From Ophioderma brevispina (Eukaryota; Echinodermata; Ophiuroidea; Amphilepidida; Ophiodermatidae), in the NCBI GenBank assembly GCA_023653785.1, contig JAMKCH010041378.1, forward strand, positions 18,788 to 82,787: a DNA stretch of 64,000 bases. The letters are read 5' to 3'. Made by a program: the position numbers and the translations under genes. Under the pieces are notes generated by a model. It did not search any database. It was not told the DNA's origin and worked only from the letters and a program-made list of their open reading frames with translations. This document shows positions 23,597 to 34,445 of this stretch, piece after piece. Numbering within the stretch: position 1 is the first letter of the stretch; the number at the start of each line of letters is the position of its first letter.

Positions 23597-24376
23597 TGAC
23601 TGAGGAGATGAGAACGTCTGCGGTGACAGTCTTTGCAAAAGCACCATCTAATTACGGTTTAAGTTCATTGGTTCCCGCCTTTTTTTGTTTCCTGTTCATT
23701 GTGTGCTGAAAGGCTAGCACTTCTTCAGCAAACACTTTGTAAATTGGTCACTTAAAAAAACAGGCCGCGTTAACAAGAGTTGCGTACGAATTGGAGTAGC
23801 TCCCTTGATTTGTTGTAGGTATCCAGTTTGTATTGATGGTTGCTGTATGTGTAGGTTTGGGCGGGGTGGTTTGTGATAAGTGCGAGGTATAGTGTTCTTC
23901 CACAAGCATTTTCTCCACTATTTTAGTGCACGGATTGTCACATGCTTTATAGCATCATAAGTACTGAAAATTACATATGATGTTCTATTCAATTTAGGTC
24001 TTTTGTCACTATAAATTCATGACAACCAGTGCCAAAAAATATTGAAGAAAGTGCATTGTGGGAAGAGAACACTATACCTCCTCTTATTATAATATCGACT
24101 TAAAAAGCGGTGTCTTTGCAACACTTCATTTCAAAATGTTTTGTAACAGCATTAACTGTTAGAATTTTGTACTAAAAAGAGAGTGCACGTGTTGTGTCCT
24201 AACATTGTCAACAGTACCAAGCCTTATGTTAGGCATGTAAAGGATTGTTCCAATTTATGTCTATGATTCTCTTCTTGATATGGAGAGCCTGGCATTGCAC
24301 AATCGCCCCATCAAGTACCCGTGGGAAACAAACTTGCGGGTTTGGTGGTAGAAGCAATAATGCATATTGCAACGCC
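23597..24376 (+). repeat. Segmental duplication, copy 1
   Basis: This block matches 25209-26055 over its whole length, starting GACTGAGGAGATGAGAACGT and ending AATGCATATTGCAA. Differences are overwhelmingly one-base insertions and deletions, many in homopolymers. It contains a palindromic piece with CACAATGCAT-type motifs and the start of a MITE family B copy, which is cut off at the CACAGGG element that follows. Confidence 0.85.
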
Positions 24377-24821
24377 CACAGGGTGGTCAAAAAAGATTTT
24401 ACACTCGTTTTTTGAATTTTCTACAGCATTGAAAAATCTACCAAAGATACGAGTACCATTATAAAACATAGATTAAATTTTCCACCTACTAGAGAAATTT
24501 GCAATTTTGATTTTTGAAACCTTTGCATTGCGAAGTTATGCTAACTAAAGATAGGTACCAGTTTTTCACTCTGTCACGGAATCACTGTTGTGGAATTGGC
24601 CAAAGAGAATTTGGATGAGTCTATAAAGTACATCATGACATTCTGTGTTGCTTTGATACCTTGTTAAAACCTCATCAAGACAAATGTTAAAATTTAATTA
24701 ATCTGAAATCAATAAACAAATTAGGGATCTTACAACCAAATTTTGGAGCATTTTTCAATAAATGTTCGACTTGATAACAATCTTTTCGCGGAACTGAAGC
24801 AACTATGTAGGCAACCCTGTG
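24377..24821. mobile_element. CACAGGGT-ended element, 445 bp
   Basis: The left end CACAGGGTGGTCAAAAAAG and right end ACCCTGTG are short inverted repeats. The element begins exactly where duplication copy 1 stops, so it may have taken part in the rearrangement or simply mark its edge. No transposase frame. Confidence 0.5.
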
Positions 24822-25208
24822 ACATACAGCGTGACCCCACATTTACCCTTGAAACCTCATCATAACCTGATGGGTGGGGGGGGGGGGGCTACTTTGGGGA
24901 ATCAATATTGAACATTACACAAATTCAACATCCATCTGTCTTCCTTTTACATATCATTCCTGCTTCCCTTCCTCTCTTTCCCTACTCCTTGCTTGTCCTT
25001 TTCTCACTTTCTGCTTTGCCGCTAGCTTAAGCTTATTCCTGGTCAGGCCATGGGGAAAGGGACAATGCGTCCCCTTCCCTGCCCCTGTTACGCTACTCTA
25101 ATTGACTTTTGTTAAGAAAATATTATCAACAACAATTGGTACAGATTAGGTAATGGTTACTTAGAAACAAATACAAATAAGGCGTAAAAGTAACAGTAAA
25201 AGTAACAG

Positions 25209-26055
25209 GGACTGAGGAGATGAGAACGTCTGCGGTGACAGTCTTTGCAAAAGCACCATCTAATTACGGTTTAAGTTCATTTGGTTTCCCGCCTTTTTTT
25301 GGTTTCCTGTTTCATTGGTGTGCTGAAAGGCTAGCACTTCTTCAGCAAACACTTTGTAAATTGGTCACTTAAAACAACAGCCTCGTTAAAAAGAGTTGCG
25401 CTATGAATTGGAGTAGCTCCCTTGATTTGTTGTCAGGTATCCATGTTATGATGATGTTTCCTGTTATGCTGTAAGGTTTGTGCGCAGGGGTGGTTTGTGA
25501 TAGTGGAGGTATAGTGTTCTTCCCACAATGCATTTCTTCCACTACTTTTCTTGCGCTGATTGTCAATTATTTATAGGCATCAATAATGTACTTAAAATTA
25601 CATGAATGGTGAGTTCTGTTCAGTTTAGGTACTTTTTGTCCCTATAAATTCATGCAACAACAACCAGTGGCAAAAAATATATTGGAAGAAATGCATTGTG
25701 GGAATAAAACTATACCTCCTCTTATTTAATTCGACTTAAAAAAGCTGTCCTTGCAAACACTTCATTTCAAAATGTTTTTTGAACATCATTAGACTATGAG
25801 ACTTTGTTACAAAAGAGACTTTCACGTTTTTGTGTCCTAACATTTTTTTTTTTTTAAACGGTTGTTTTTTTTTGGTTTTTCACGTACCAAGCTTAATGTT
25901 AGGCATTAAAGGTACTTGTTCCAATTTTATGGTCTCTGATTTGTTCATTTCTTGATATGAGAGCCTGGCACTTGACAATCGCCCAGATCAAGTACCGTGG
26001 GAAACAAACTGCGGTTTTTGGTGGTAGAAGCAATAATGCATATTGCAAGCCCTAT
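25209..26055 (+). repeat. Segmental duplication, copy 2
   Basis: Second copy of the 23597-24376 block, in direct orientation about 1.6 kb downstream. It contains a palindromic element whose arms AGGTATAGTGTTCTTCCCAC and GTGGGAATAAAACTATACCT lie near 25507-25527 and 25698-25718. Unlike copy 1 it runs on through the full MITE family B copy into MITE family A. Confidence 0.85.
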
Positions 26056-26249
26056 TCAATACAGTGCTTAATTTGATGGTTACCCATTAAAACGCATTTT
26101 TTGTTATACTTGGTAATGATATGGATTTGAGGGCTTCAATTTCAGAAAGACAATGAGAAAAATATGGCCTTTCATCTGTCATAAAAATCGATACTACTTC
26201 CGGTTAAATCAGTGGGTCCCCAAAGACGATTGCACACAGCCCTTTTGAG
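25910..26249 (-). mobile_element. MITE family B, copy 1
   Basis: Flanked by TTAA at 25906-25909 and 26250-26253. On the minus strand it matches the copy at 56093-56425, including the phrase around CCGGAAGTAGTATCGATTTT and the stretch near GGGAAACAAAC. Its right TTAA is also the left TTAA of the family A copy at 26254. Confidence 0.75.
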
Positions 26250-26253
26250 TTAA

Positions 26254-26592
26254 AGGTCGCATGCCCGAGCGCCAATAGCCTCGTCCCCAACCCCCAGAGT
26301 TACCGGAATGGTCCGAATTTGGTATCAGAAGAAAACTACTATTTTTCTCAGTTACCCTGTGAATCTTATGCTAAGGATGTTTTTGTTTGGACGTTATACG
26401 CGAAAATGTACTCCATTTTGGTCGGCCAATATTAATTTTACCAGTGCTCTATGGGGCTCACAAAATCACGTATTTCTAGCCATCTCACATCAAAACGATT
26501 GAAATATCAGCAAGAACTTACAATGGAATTTCTTTGGGTGAAGGCATTTCTATCAAGGGAAAATCATATCTTAAATCGGAACCAATCCCCCT
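26254..26592 (+). mobile_element. MITE family A, copy abutting family B
   Basis: Bounded by TTAA at 26250-26253 and 26593-26596, with left AGGTCGCATGCCCGAG and right GGAACCAATCCCCCT ends. It aligns with 6330-6675 throughout but with many single-base deletions, in keeping with the poor sequence quality of this block. Confidence 0.8.
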
Positions 26593-26934
26593 TTAAAATT
26601 CTGATCCAGGAGTTGTTCACTGCTAAGGTGCTAGAATCATCATATTAGCATCTGTGATGAAATGGCAATTTGGAAATCCATCCCAAAGGCAAATGCCACA
26701 ACCAATCTTACTCTTAGAAAGGAACTTTAAAAGACTTTTTAAGCCACCTTCCCCAATCACAGTGTTTGCTGTACCTAAAAGTACAGTTTCATTAACTACA
26801 ATATACCATGACTAATTAGTCACAAAATTGATGGCCCTGATACTGCCAAGGGCCACATTTGAAATTCAACAGATAATACCTACCACTGATAGTGATGGTT
26901 CTCAGTGAAGAGTTGAGTTTTTAACATGATTTGG

Positions 26935-27148
26935 AGGTATGGCCGTTTAGTGATCCGGGATCACTAGTGACCCTGATGAATTTAGCAGACTTTTTGGAAT
27001 AAAGTGCAGATTTTCTGCATTTTATTCTGTAAAAGTGTATTCAATTCATCAGGGTTGCTAGTGAGCAGAATTTTGCACTTTATTCCGTAAAAGTCTGTTC
27101 AATTCATCAGGGTCACTTGTGACTTAGGGTCACCAAACGGCCATACCC
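26935..27148. mobile_element. hAT-like MITE with perfect 8-bp duplication
   Basis: Flanked by TGATTTGG at 26927-26934 and 27149-27156. Left end AGGTATGGCCGTTTAGTGA and right end TCACCAAACGGCCATACCC are inverted repeats. The interior repeats the phrase AATTCATCAGGGT and the word ACTTTATTCCGTAAAAGT, so it is built of tandem or inverted subunits. It encodes nothing. The hAT assignment rests on duplication length only. Confidence 0.8.
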
Positions 27149-28969
27149 TGATTTGGGTTCATTTCAAGGGAGCTGCTACTCCAATTTGGTTGTTCTTTTT
27201 TTCTTAACCAAGGCTTATGCTTCTAAATTATTATTCTTGTGTGTGATTGTGTTCGAACGTGTATTCCACCTACCTAAATTGTACAAACTTTACGACAAAA
27301 AAAAGATAGAAAAGTGACTTGGTAACCACCAGCTTTTAATGTATAGAAATAAAGTCTTGTAGTTATACAGAGCAGATATCTAGCTTTATGCCAAGATGTT
27401 AAATGAGGTTCTATTTCATTCTTTGCTGCTAAGTTTAACATTCTAATCAAGGTGCTTCGTATGGTTTAGCTCCATGTTTGGCAACGTGTGCTTGTGATAA
27501 TGACAAAATAGATCGCCCACTTGATGCAGGCCTAGCTCTTCAATATGCTAGTGTTGGCATAATTATTTTATACCCTTCACACCTTATCTGTTATCACATG
27601 CTCTATTCCATTAACAGGAAAAAGCACATAATACAAAGTAGATGCAAAGGGTATAATGTAATTATGCCCTAGTGTGTAATAAGGCAAATTTGGTCATGTA
27701 ATTATAAACAGTAAACTTAGTGAAACATACACTGTGTTATGTTCTCCGAACATTACCGAGTGTCATAATCTCCGAAAAGTACTGTTACATAAGAGTGACA
27801 GAAAGCGGTGAATGGGTTATGACAAGTGCTGTATTAGTGAATAGTTCCGTATTGACTCAATGCTCAAGGAACGTGGTCATAATATGCAACCTCAAGGCTA
27901 CTTTTTAGCCCATGTTCTGTGAGCATTGATAAGAGGACAATGTTGAACTAATCATCTCTACATGCATCCAAAACAAATGTCTATAATATTTTACTTTGAC
28001 ACCTGTTAGATGTCATGTAACAGCGATTCTCTTTGGAGATATTGCCACTCGACACTGCTCTTGGAACAAAACGTGTATCCTTAACATGCATACAAGATCA
28101 TTATCTTACATGCACCTGTGAATCGTCAAATTTGCCAGAGAGTATCACAAGAAGCATTCCATACTGTGGCAAAACAGGTGCATCTCCACTTAAATACATC
28201 GCTGTAGGATAGAATGAATAGCGCCTCACTTGACATCTTGAATCTTTAGTACAGAAAGACAATGGGCTGTTTCTATCCATTTCTCAGATAATCTTGTAGC
28301 CGACAAATAATAGCTGCTCATGGACTTCATATGCCTAATCAAAATTCTTGTCTATCTTAGCATGTTGTGAATTCCATGTACTGATAATTCAATTGCCTGT
28401 TATATACAGTGTATGTGTATTGTCAGTACAAGGATTTATGATATGCTGAGATCTAAAACATCAATTTTGTCTTTTTACCTCAGTTTCAAATGAACTGATT
28501 AAGGGACTCGAGATTACTGCACTGTCTGTATTCATGAATGTCATGAGATTAACATATAAACAGGGCTGTGTATGAAGTGATATTAACACAATGAATTTTC
28601 CCCTTGATTTGTTTTAGCATTGGAGGGGATAGAAGCAGCCATGTTGTTACTTTCCTATTGCATTTACTGTTGTCAATATCAGTGTACAGTCAGAAGTGTT
28701 ATAACGCCAATAAATGTTGCCAGTCAATCCGCACATATACGAATACGCATCTCCTGGAGTCGGTTCTTTGTCGTCGTCTTCTTTTTTGTTGGGTATAAGC
28801 AGCATATATGGATGCTGCTTTTACTTCACAATGCCCATTAGAAATGATACTACTTGTCTGGTTTTACAAAGCTCAATTCCCATACACAGGGTTGGTACTT
28901 CTTAGCATACTTCTCCAAGCGTTATGGGCAAATAGTGATTTCTGTCACGCCCCTTGCTAAAATGGTTGT

Positions 28970-29164
28970 CTAAATACACTGCGCCCAGGTCGTCTTGGGT
29001 CTGCCAGGTCCTTTACTGCAGGGAATGGTGATATCTCTGCAATTATGAATCCAATTGCTGCTGTGTTCAACATGCTCAAACCATCTCAGCCTCTGTTCTT
29101 GGAAGGTTTTCAAGGCTGGAGATCTGCAGCTTATGCAGGAAATTATCTGAGCTGACTTTGTCAT
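28970..29164 (-). pseudogene. Relic of a LINE reverse-transcriptase C-terminus
   Basis: The minus-strand frame reads RLRWFEHVEHSSNWIHNC and, shortly after, GPGRPKTTW. The pairing of an LRWFGHVER-like motif with GRPKTTW is the familiar extreme C-terminus of ORF2 proteins of non-LTR retrotransposons (CR1, L2 or RTE type). Only about 65 codons remain. Upstream on the minus strand (29165-29330) the reading frame is broken. Intact endonuclease and polymerase domains are absent, so it is dead. Confidence 0.75.
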
Positions 29165-29947
29165 TGGTCAAACACATTTTCACTTTAAATACTGTAACCA
29201 AGGTTTTCTACCAATGGATGGAAGCACAGCCCGGACCTCTTTGTAGTATCATCTTTACCGCCCGATTCCTAGAGTCATTTCACACCTCCGCTAATGCCAA
29301 ATCTCATTCAGTCCCAAACTGCTGAAGGTTTTATGCTGGAGCTATGACAAGACTTGATGCCTGGTGTGGTTTTAAAAATGGTTTTTTTTTTGGGGGGGTG
29401 GGCAGAAGAAATCAAATGCAAGCGTGTTTTTGATCGCCCAGAGAAGTTTTTATACTTACCTTTTCACTAAGTTTTGGGATTTTCGAGGGACAATTTGATT
29501 GCAAGAAATAAAAAATTCTTAAATCAGTGAAAACGCAGTCAAAATCCATCAAATTTCCGCCCAAATACTCCAATTTTCCTCCAGCTACTGACGTGTCGCA
29601 TTAAGCGGTCACATTTTTGTCCTTTATTGATATTGTTCTCCTTAATAAAAATAATTTCCCATAGGTTAAAGGACAGACAATACTAACACCAAATATGATA
29701 CTCGGCCAAAGGATGTAGTAAAGCTGTGCCCTGGGCAAGGTAAAGGGTTATATTCCTTTGACTTTAATTGCAGCTAATGCTGTGTTAGGTAATGATCAAT
29801 ACAATCAATTTTCCATGCTCCATCCATGGGTAGAAAACCTTGAATCACTTTACATGGGACCGATGGCTTAACATCCCCAGAATGCTCAGTTTTTAGAGCT
29901 ATCCTACAGTGGATACCCTTTGCCGTACTATAGCCAATAATTTAATT

Positions 29948-30247
29948 CAGGGATTCTCAATTGGCTTACTGTATTTTGCGAAACGAAACAGAACTCCCAT
30001 TGGATTACACGCTTTACATAATCCATTGTGTAATCCAATGGGAGTTCTGGTTCGTTTCGCAAAATACAGTAAGCCTCAATTATATTGGCTGAAGGGCCAG
30101 AGAATACCAAACATTTTGAAAGTTCCCTACTAGAGCACCAAATACACCAAAATTTGTTATGTTTCCCTTTATATTTTAGAGCAAGTCGGGGGCCAAAAAT
30201 CAATGGTTGGCAGGCTTGGCCCACGGGCCGCCTATTGAGAAGCCCTG
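29948..30247. mobile_element. hAT-like element, 300 bp, perfect 8-bp duplication
   Basis: Flanked by ATTTAATT at 29940-29947 and 30248-30255. Ends CAGGGATTCTCAATTGG and CCTATTGAGAAGCCCTG are inverted repeats of the CAGGG(N)TTCTCAA type seen in hAT elements. Near the right end the sequence CCCACGGGCCGCC also recalls hAT ends. The minus-strand frame across it is not a transposase. Confidence 0.85.
29958..30080. repeat. Long near-perfect hairpin inside the hAT-like element
   Basis: Two arms of about 50 nt (from TTGGCTTACTGTATTTTGCG to its complement ending AAATACAGTAAGCC) surround a loop of about 17 nt. The arms are nearly identical, suggesting a foldback insertion nested in the older element, or gene conversion between arms. 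Confidence 0.8.
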
Positions 30248-31101
30248 ATTTAATTGATAAATGGTATCTTGAGTTGGAACCAGTAACCCTATGCATTTGG
30301 AAACAATGCCAAGCCTGGTCTCTTGAAGTCAAGAGGGGGGTGAAAATTACATCTAATGGTAACATCCGTCGTAAAGTTACTTTGGGATTGTGCTACACAG
30401 GTTATAGATGTAGATTACACTGCATTGGTAAATCATGTTAATGAAGTCAAATTTTTGGTGCAGTTCACACCAAATCTGTGAAGAGAATCACGTTTATGTA
30501 ATATGATCAATCCTATAACTCATTTTGAAGACTAATATCTACACACACAAAATTATCAGAAACCATTTCGTTTTCAGTTCAAGAACGAGTAGCAACATTT
30601 ATTTTTTTTTTTAAACTCTCTGCAAGTCCATCAAAAATTCCAACAAGACAAAAATTTTTTGATCATTTAAGTTGTGGCAACTGTAGTTGATCGAGTCACA
30701 TGGAATCCATTATTGTTATGTTCCCCTTAAAAAATGTCAAATTTACATGCACAGCACTTAGGTAATTGCGAATGATCTATCGAATCAACGAAAGAGATTT
30801 TTACACAAACATCAAACAAAAATAATGTGTGCTTGGTCAGATTTGATACTAAGTGTGTCACTCTAAGATTGATGTTGTGAAACATGACCTTGCTAAAGTA
30901 CATGAGATAACACTAGGGAAAGACCAAGGTCATATGCAAACCCTAGAGTAAATATACTAAATGCCAAATGCACCTAGACCACTGTGGTTGTCTCAAAGTC
31001 TTTTTGCTAGAAAAACTGACTCGACTAGTACATAATAGGTATGTTACATTTGAGTAGTTGCAAACAGTTTTCTATAGTAACTGCCATGTTATGAGTACTA
31101 C

Positions 31102-31425
31102 CCGGGGTATTGAGTCCACAATGCACTAGTTTTTTGGAAATTCACCTCATGTAAGATCATGTGATGCCCAAAAATCCGATTCTTAACACATAAAAACCTG
31201 AATTTATTTTACCTCTTTTTAGCCCCACAAAGTTAGCACTTAAGGAATTGTTATCATGATCATGAATTTTTTTTTTTTTTTTTTAATTATGGTATTTTTA
31301 TCTCTAAGTAATGACATGTGTTTAGTACAGCAATATAAACATGGAGGTAGATAGTAAGCTATAATAACTCCATGGTATAAAGTTTAACGCATGCATTATG
31401 GGAAATGTTCAAAAAACACCCTCTG
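31102..31425 (-). mobile_element. MITE family C, diverged copy
   Basis: The left end (GGGGTATTGAGTCCACAATG) and right end (AAAAAACACCCTCTG) match the ends of 54779-55063 and 60051-60335, in reverse orientation relative to them. It is enlarged by a T run near 31270. The 9-bp flank is only partly preserved. Confidence 0.6.
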
Positions 31426-31893
31426 GTACTGATCTACTTAAGGTAGTCAGTGACAATAATATGTAATAATGTACCCCAAATGACCCCAAGGGCCATGATT
31501 TCAATGGGCATGTGAAAGTACCCTTTCCCACAACAGTAGCAGGACTTGCTGCTGGCAAATGAAATACTCACGTGAACGTAGCACCAACCACTCATAAATG
31601 CAAGGGTCAAAAAGTACCTTGGAGCCACCCCTTAAGCCTTCCTTATTAAAGGGCAAAAGAGTTTTGAGACACCCAAATATTGTGTCATAATAGTCATTTC
31701 AAAAAGATGAGACATCGATAGATTTCTTTCCTTGTAATTATGCTACAGAAAGTCTTAAAAGAGAGAAAAAAGGTGTGATTTTGATGTGCTTAATTTTCAA
31801 TGTAAACATGGCTATTTAGATTTGCTCTATACGAAATTAAAAATGTCAACAATTGTTGTACAAAAGACACATATCTCAGCTTAATCCTTTAGA

Positions 31894-32226
31894 CAGGGAC
31901 GTACGCAGGGGGGGGGTGCGGCCGCCGCACGCACCCCCCCAAATTCCACAAAAGGGGCAAAAAGTCCCCACTTTTTTTTGCTGAAAATTTTGATAAAAAG
32001 GACCACCATTAGAAGAAATTTGACACGAAAGTCCAACAAGTTTTGGTGAAAAAATGTCAAGGTGCAAAAAAGGAACCATTTAGGGGGTTAGGTCCACTTT
32101 TACAAAAAAAGGTCCACTTTTTCCGAAACAAAAGGTCCACTTTTTCGAAAAAAGGTTCCACTTTTTTGCAGTCCCCGCCACCCCCCCCCCCCCCCCCCCC
32201 CCAAAATGAATCCTGCGTACGGCCAT
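31894..32226. mobile_element. CGTACGCAGG-ended element with G and C runs
   Basis: The left end CAGGGACGTACGCAGGGGGG faces the right end CCTGCGTACGGCCATG. The interior repeats AAAAGGTCCACTTTTT several times (32090-32170). Long G and C runs beside the ends are part of the element and probably miscounted. No ORF. Confidence 0.65.
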
Positions 32227-32714
32227 GATTCAGATGGGGAGATTTTATATGGAAAGCTTTAGCATCAGGACAAATCAGAACTTTAGATTTTTTTAGGGAG
32301 ACCTGATATGTGAAATCTCTTGTGCACCTTTAAACAGGTCTAACTTTCGACAAAATTCCGGACTCTTGTCAGGTGACGGTTCAGTCATCACGTTACCGGC
32401 TACTTGTTAGTTGTGCAGTATGCAAAAATGGCAACACTTAAGATTCACCACTTCTAAAATAAACTAGGTCAAGAATTGCTCAAACCTTCACCTTCTTAAT
32501 CTTAGTTAATCTTAGGTGTGGACTCAGATTCCAGATGCTAATCCTCACCCAACCTTGAGAGGGGCAAGTTCAAGGTACACTTTGATGGCTACATAAGGAG
32601 TTACAGTACTGAGTAAATAATTTTTATTTTAATTTGGTTCAATCTTCTCACGGACATTACAGTGTTCTGAAGACATTGTTTTTATTGTACACTGTATAGT
32701 GGAATATTTTCGCA

Positions 32715-32895
32715 GAAAATATTTTTTCACAGGGTTTATTTTTTTACAGGATAAATTGTTTACAGGATAAATTTTTCACAGGATAAAATTTTCACAGGAT
32801 AAAATTTTCACAGGATAAGTTTTTACAGGGTAATATTTTTATGGTCAAATTTTCACAGCAAAAAAAAATCACAGGCTTAAATTTTCACAAGGTTA
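32715..32895 (+). repeat. About 17-bp AT-rich minisatellite
   Basis: Units of the form TTTTCACAGGATAAAA recur about ten times with drift (CACAGGATAA, ACAGGGTAA, CACAGGCTTAA). It is a simple tandem array with no coding capacity. Confidence 0.9.
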
Positions 32896-33307
32896 ATTCA
32901 CAATTTTTTACAACATTGAACATTATTGCCGAGTTTTTGAATACAGTTTTAACCAAGCATGCTACCCTATGAACCAAAATTATTTGGGGGGGGGGGGTAA
33001 ATTCTCATTCCATGTTTCTTGCAACAGGCATGAAAATAATAAATGTGCAAAAATAACCCACTATACAGTGCATTTTGTCAGTCTTAATAAATCTTGGCCT
33101 AAAATAAAACCAACCTGAAAGTTTTTTGCATTTTTGACTGCAAAAACATTGCCAGGTGTAAAAAAAATCAAAAGAACCTTGACTTCCTAAAGAAACCATT
33201 TTAGATACAATTCATCATGCTTTCAAAAACATTTAGAAATATTGTCATTTATAAAATAATTGTTAGAATGGAGGTAACTTGGTAATTGGGATCTTAGAAA
33301 CAGAATA

Positions 33308-33443
33308 CTTTGTTATCCCCTGTTTGTTATACGCAATGCGGAAAAATACCTATGGTTGGGTGCTGTAAATCAGGAGGCGTAGGTCGAAATGTGGATACAG
33401 CCATCGGTATTTCAGTATTGCGTAGAACAAACAGGGATAACGA
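33308..33443. repeat. Inverted-repeat element of about 136 bp
   Basis: CTTTGTTATCCCCTGTTTGT and ACAAACAGGGATAACGAA are inverted arms that continue inward through CGCAATGCGGAAAAATACC and GGTATTTCAGTATTGCG, giving arms of about 40 nt. It is probably a small MITE. Confidence 0.7.
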
Positions 33444-34215
33444 ATTTATCATTTGTAGACAGAGTATTGAAGTGGTACAAAAAAGCCTAAAGTAGATCAG
33501 ATTAAACCTGGAATGCACAGCCAGAGGTAGATCATGTCATGCCAAGCACTAAATTTTGGCTTTCCAACTAAATTTAAAAACAGGTTCAGTAGGTGCCTAG
33601 ACCACAGGCTCTGGCCTAGTATAGGCCTATCTCTAGTATCTATGGAAGCCTACAAAGTACAAAATCACCAACAACATAATTTTGTAGACCATGCAGCTTT
33701 CCCAATGGCCCAAACAAGGCAGTCCAGACCAGGCTGTCAGGTCAATAGGCACTGCACAGTAGTTGAATTTGCAGCGTATGCCTGCCCACTTGCCACTGTT
33801 AGACTGAGGAAAATATTTCAATCACTTTTGAAGAATTCCTGGCTAGTAGCCATCCATTTATCTTAAAACAAAGGGGAATTCCAAATTATTTGATACATGA
33901 AAGACACAGGAAAAATATTACTGCATCAATATGTTTGCATTCCAAAATCACACACTGCAGTGTTTGCAAAAGGGCCATATTGGATTTTGCTTCTCAGAGG
34001 GGGCGGGACAGAGCAGTCTCTTCCACAGATTCACAAGATCATTACCTAATAGATTTTAATTGTATGTAAAGTAGGGGTCTAATACATGGTGTTAATCATC
34101 AGTTTAATACGGATATATTACGTGGTTAGCAAATTCCTCCACGCAATATGGAAATATATATATTGGCCTGTTAACCAATGGATTCAAGTATTCATGTCTA
34201 ATAAATGAGAAAGGA

Positions 34216-34445
34216 CTTGGTTAATACAAAACACATGTGGACGGAATGCAAATTGTACAGATTTCTTTCTGTTTTTGGTAAAAGTAAGTTTTTAAAAGTT
34301 CTATATGAGGTAATTCAGCAATTGGGATCTGGGAAATAAATGCAGGTTGTTATACAAAAGGCACATTTTTGGACGGAATGCAAATTTGTAAATAGGTTTT
34401 CTTCTTTGGTTTGTTTTTGGTAAAGTGAATTTTAAAGATCTATAT
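34216..34445 (+). repeat. Tandem duplication of about 130 bp
   Basis: GGACGGAATGCAAATT occurs near 34239 and 34373. In both copies it is followed by a TTTCTT stretch, TTTTTGGTAAA and an AAAGWTCTATAT word. Two units, non-coding. Confidence 0.75.
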
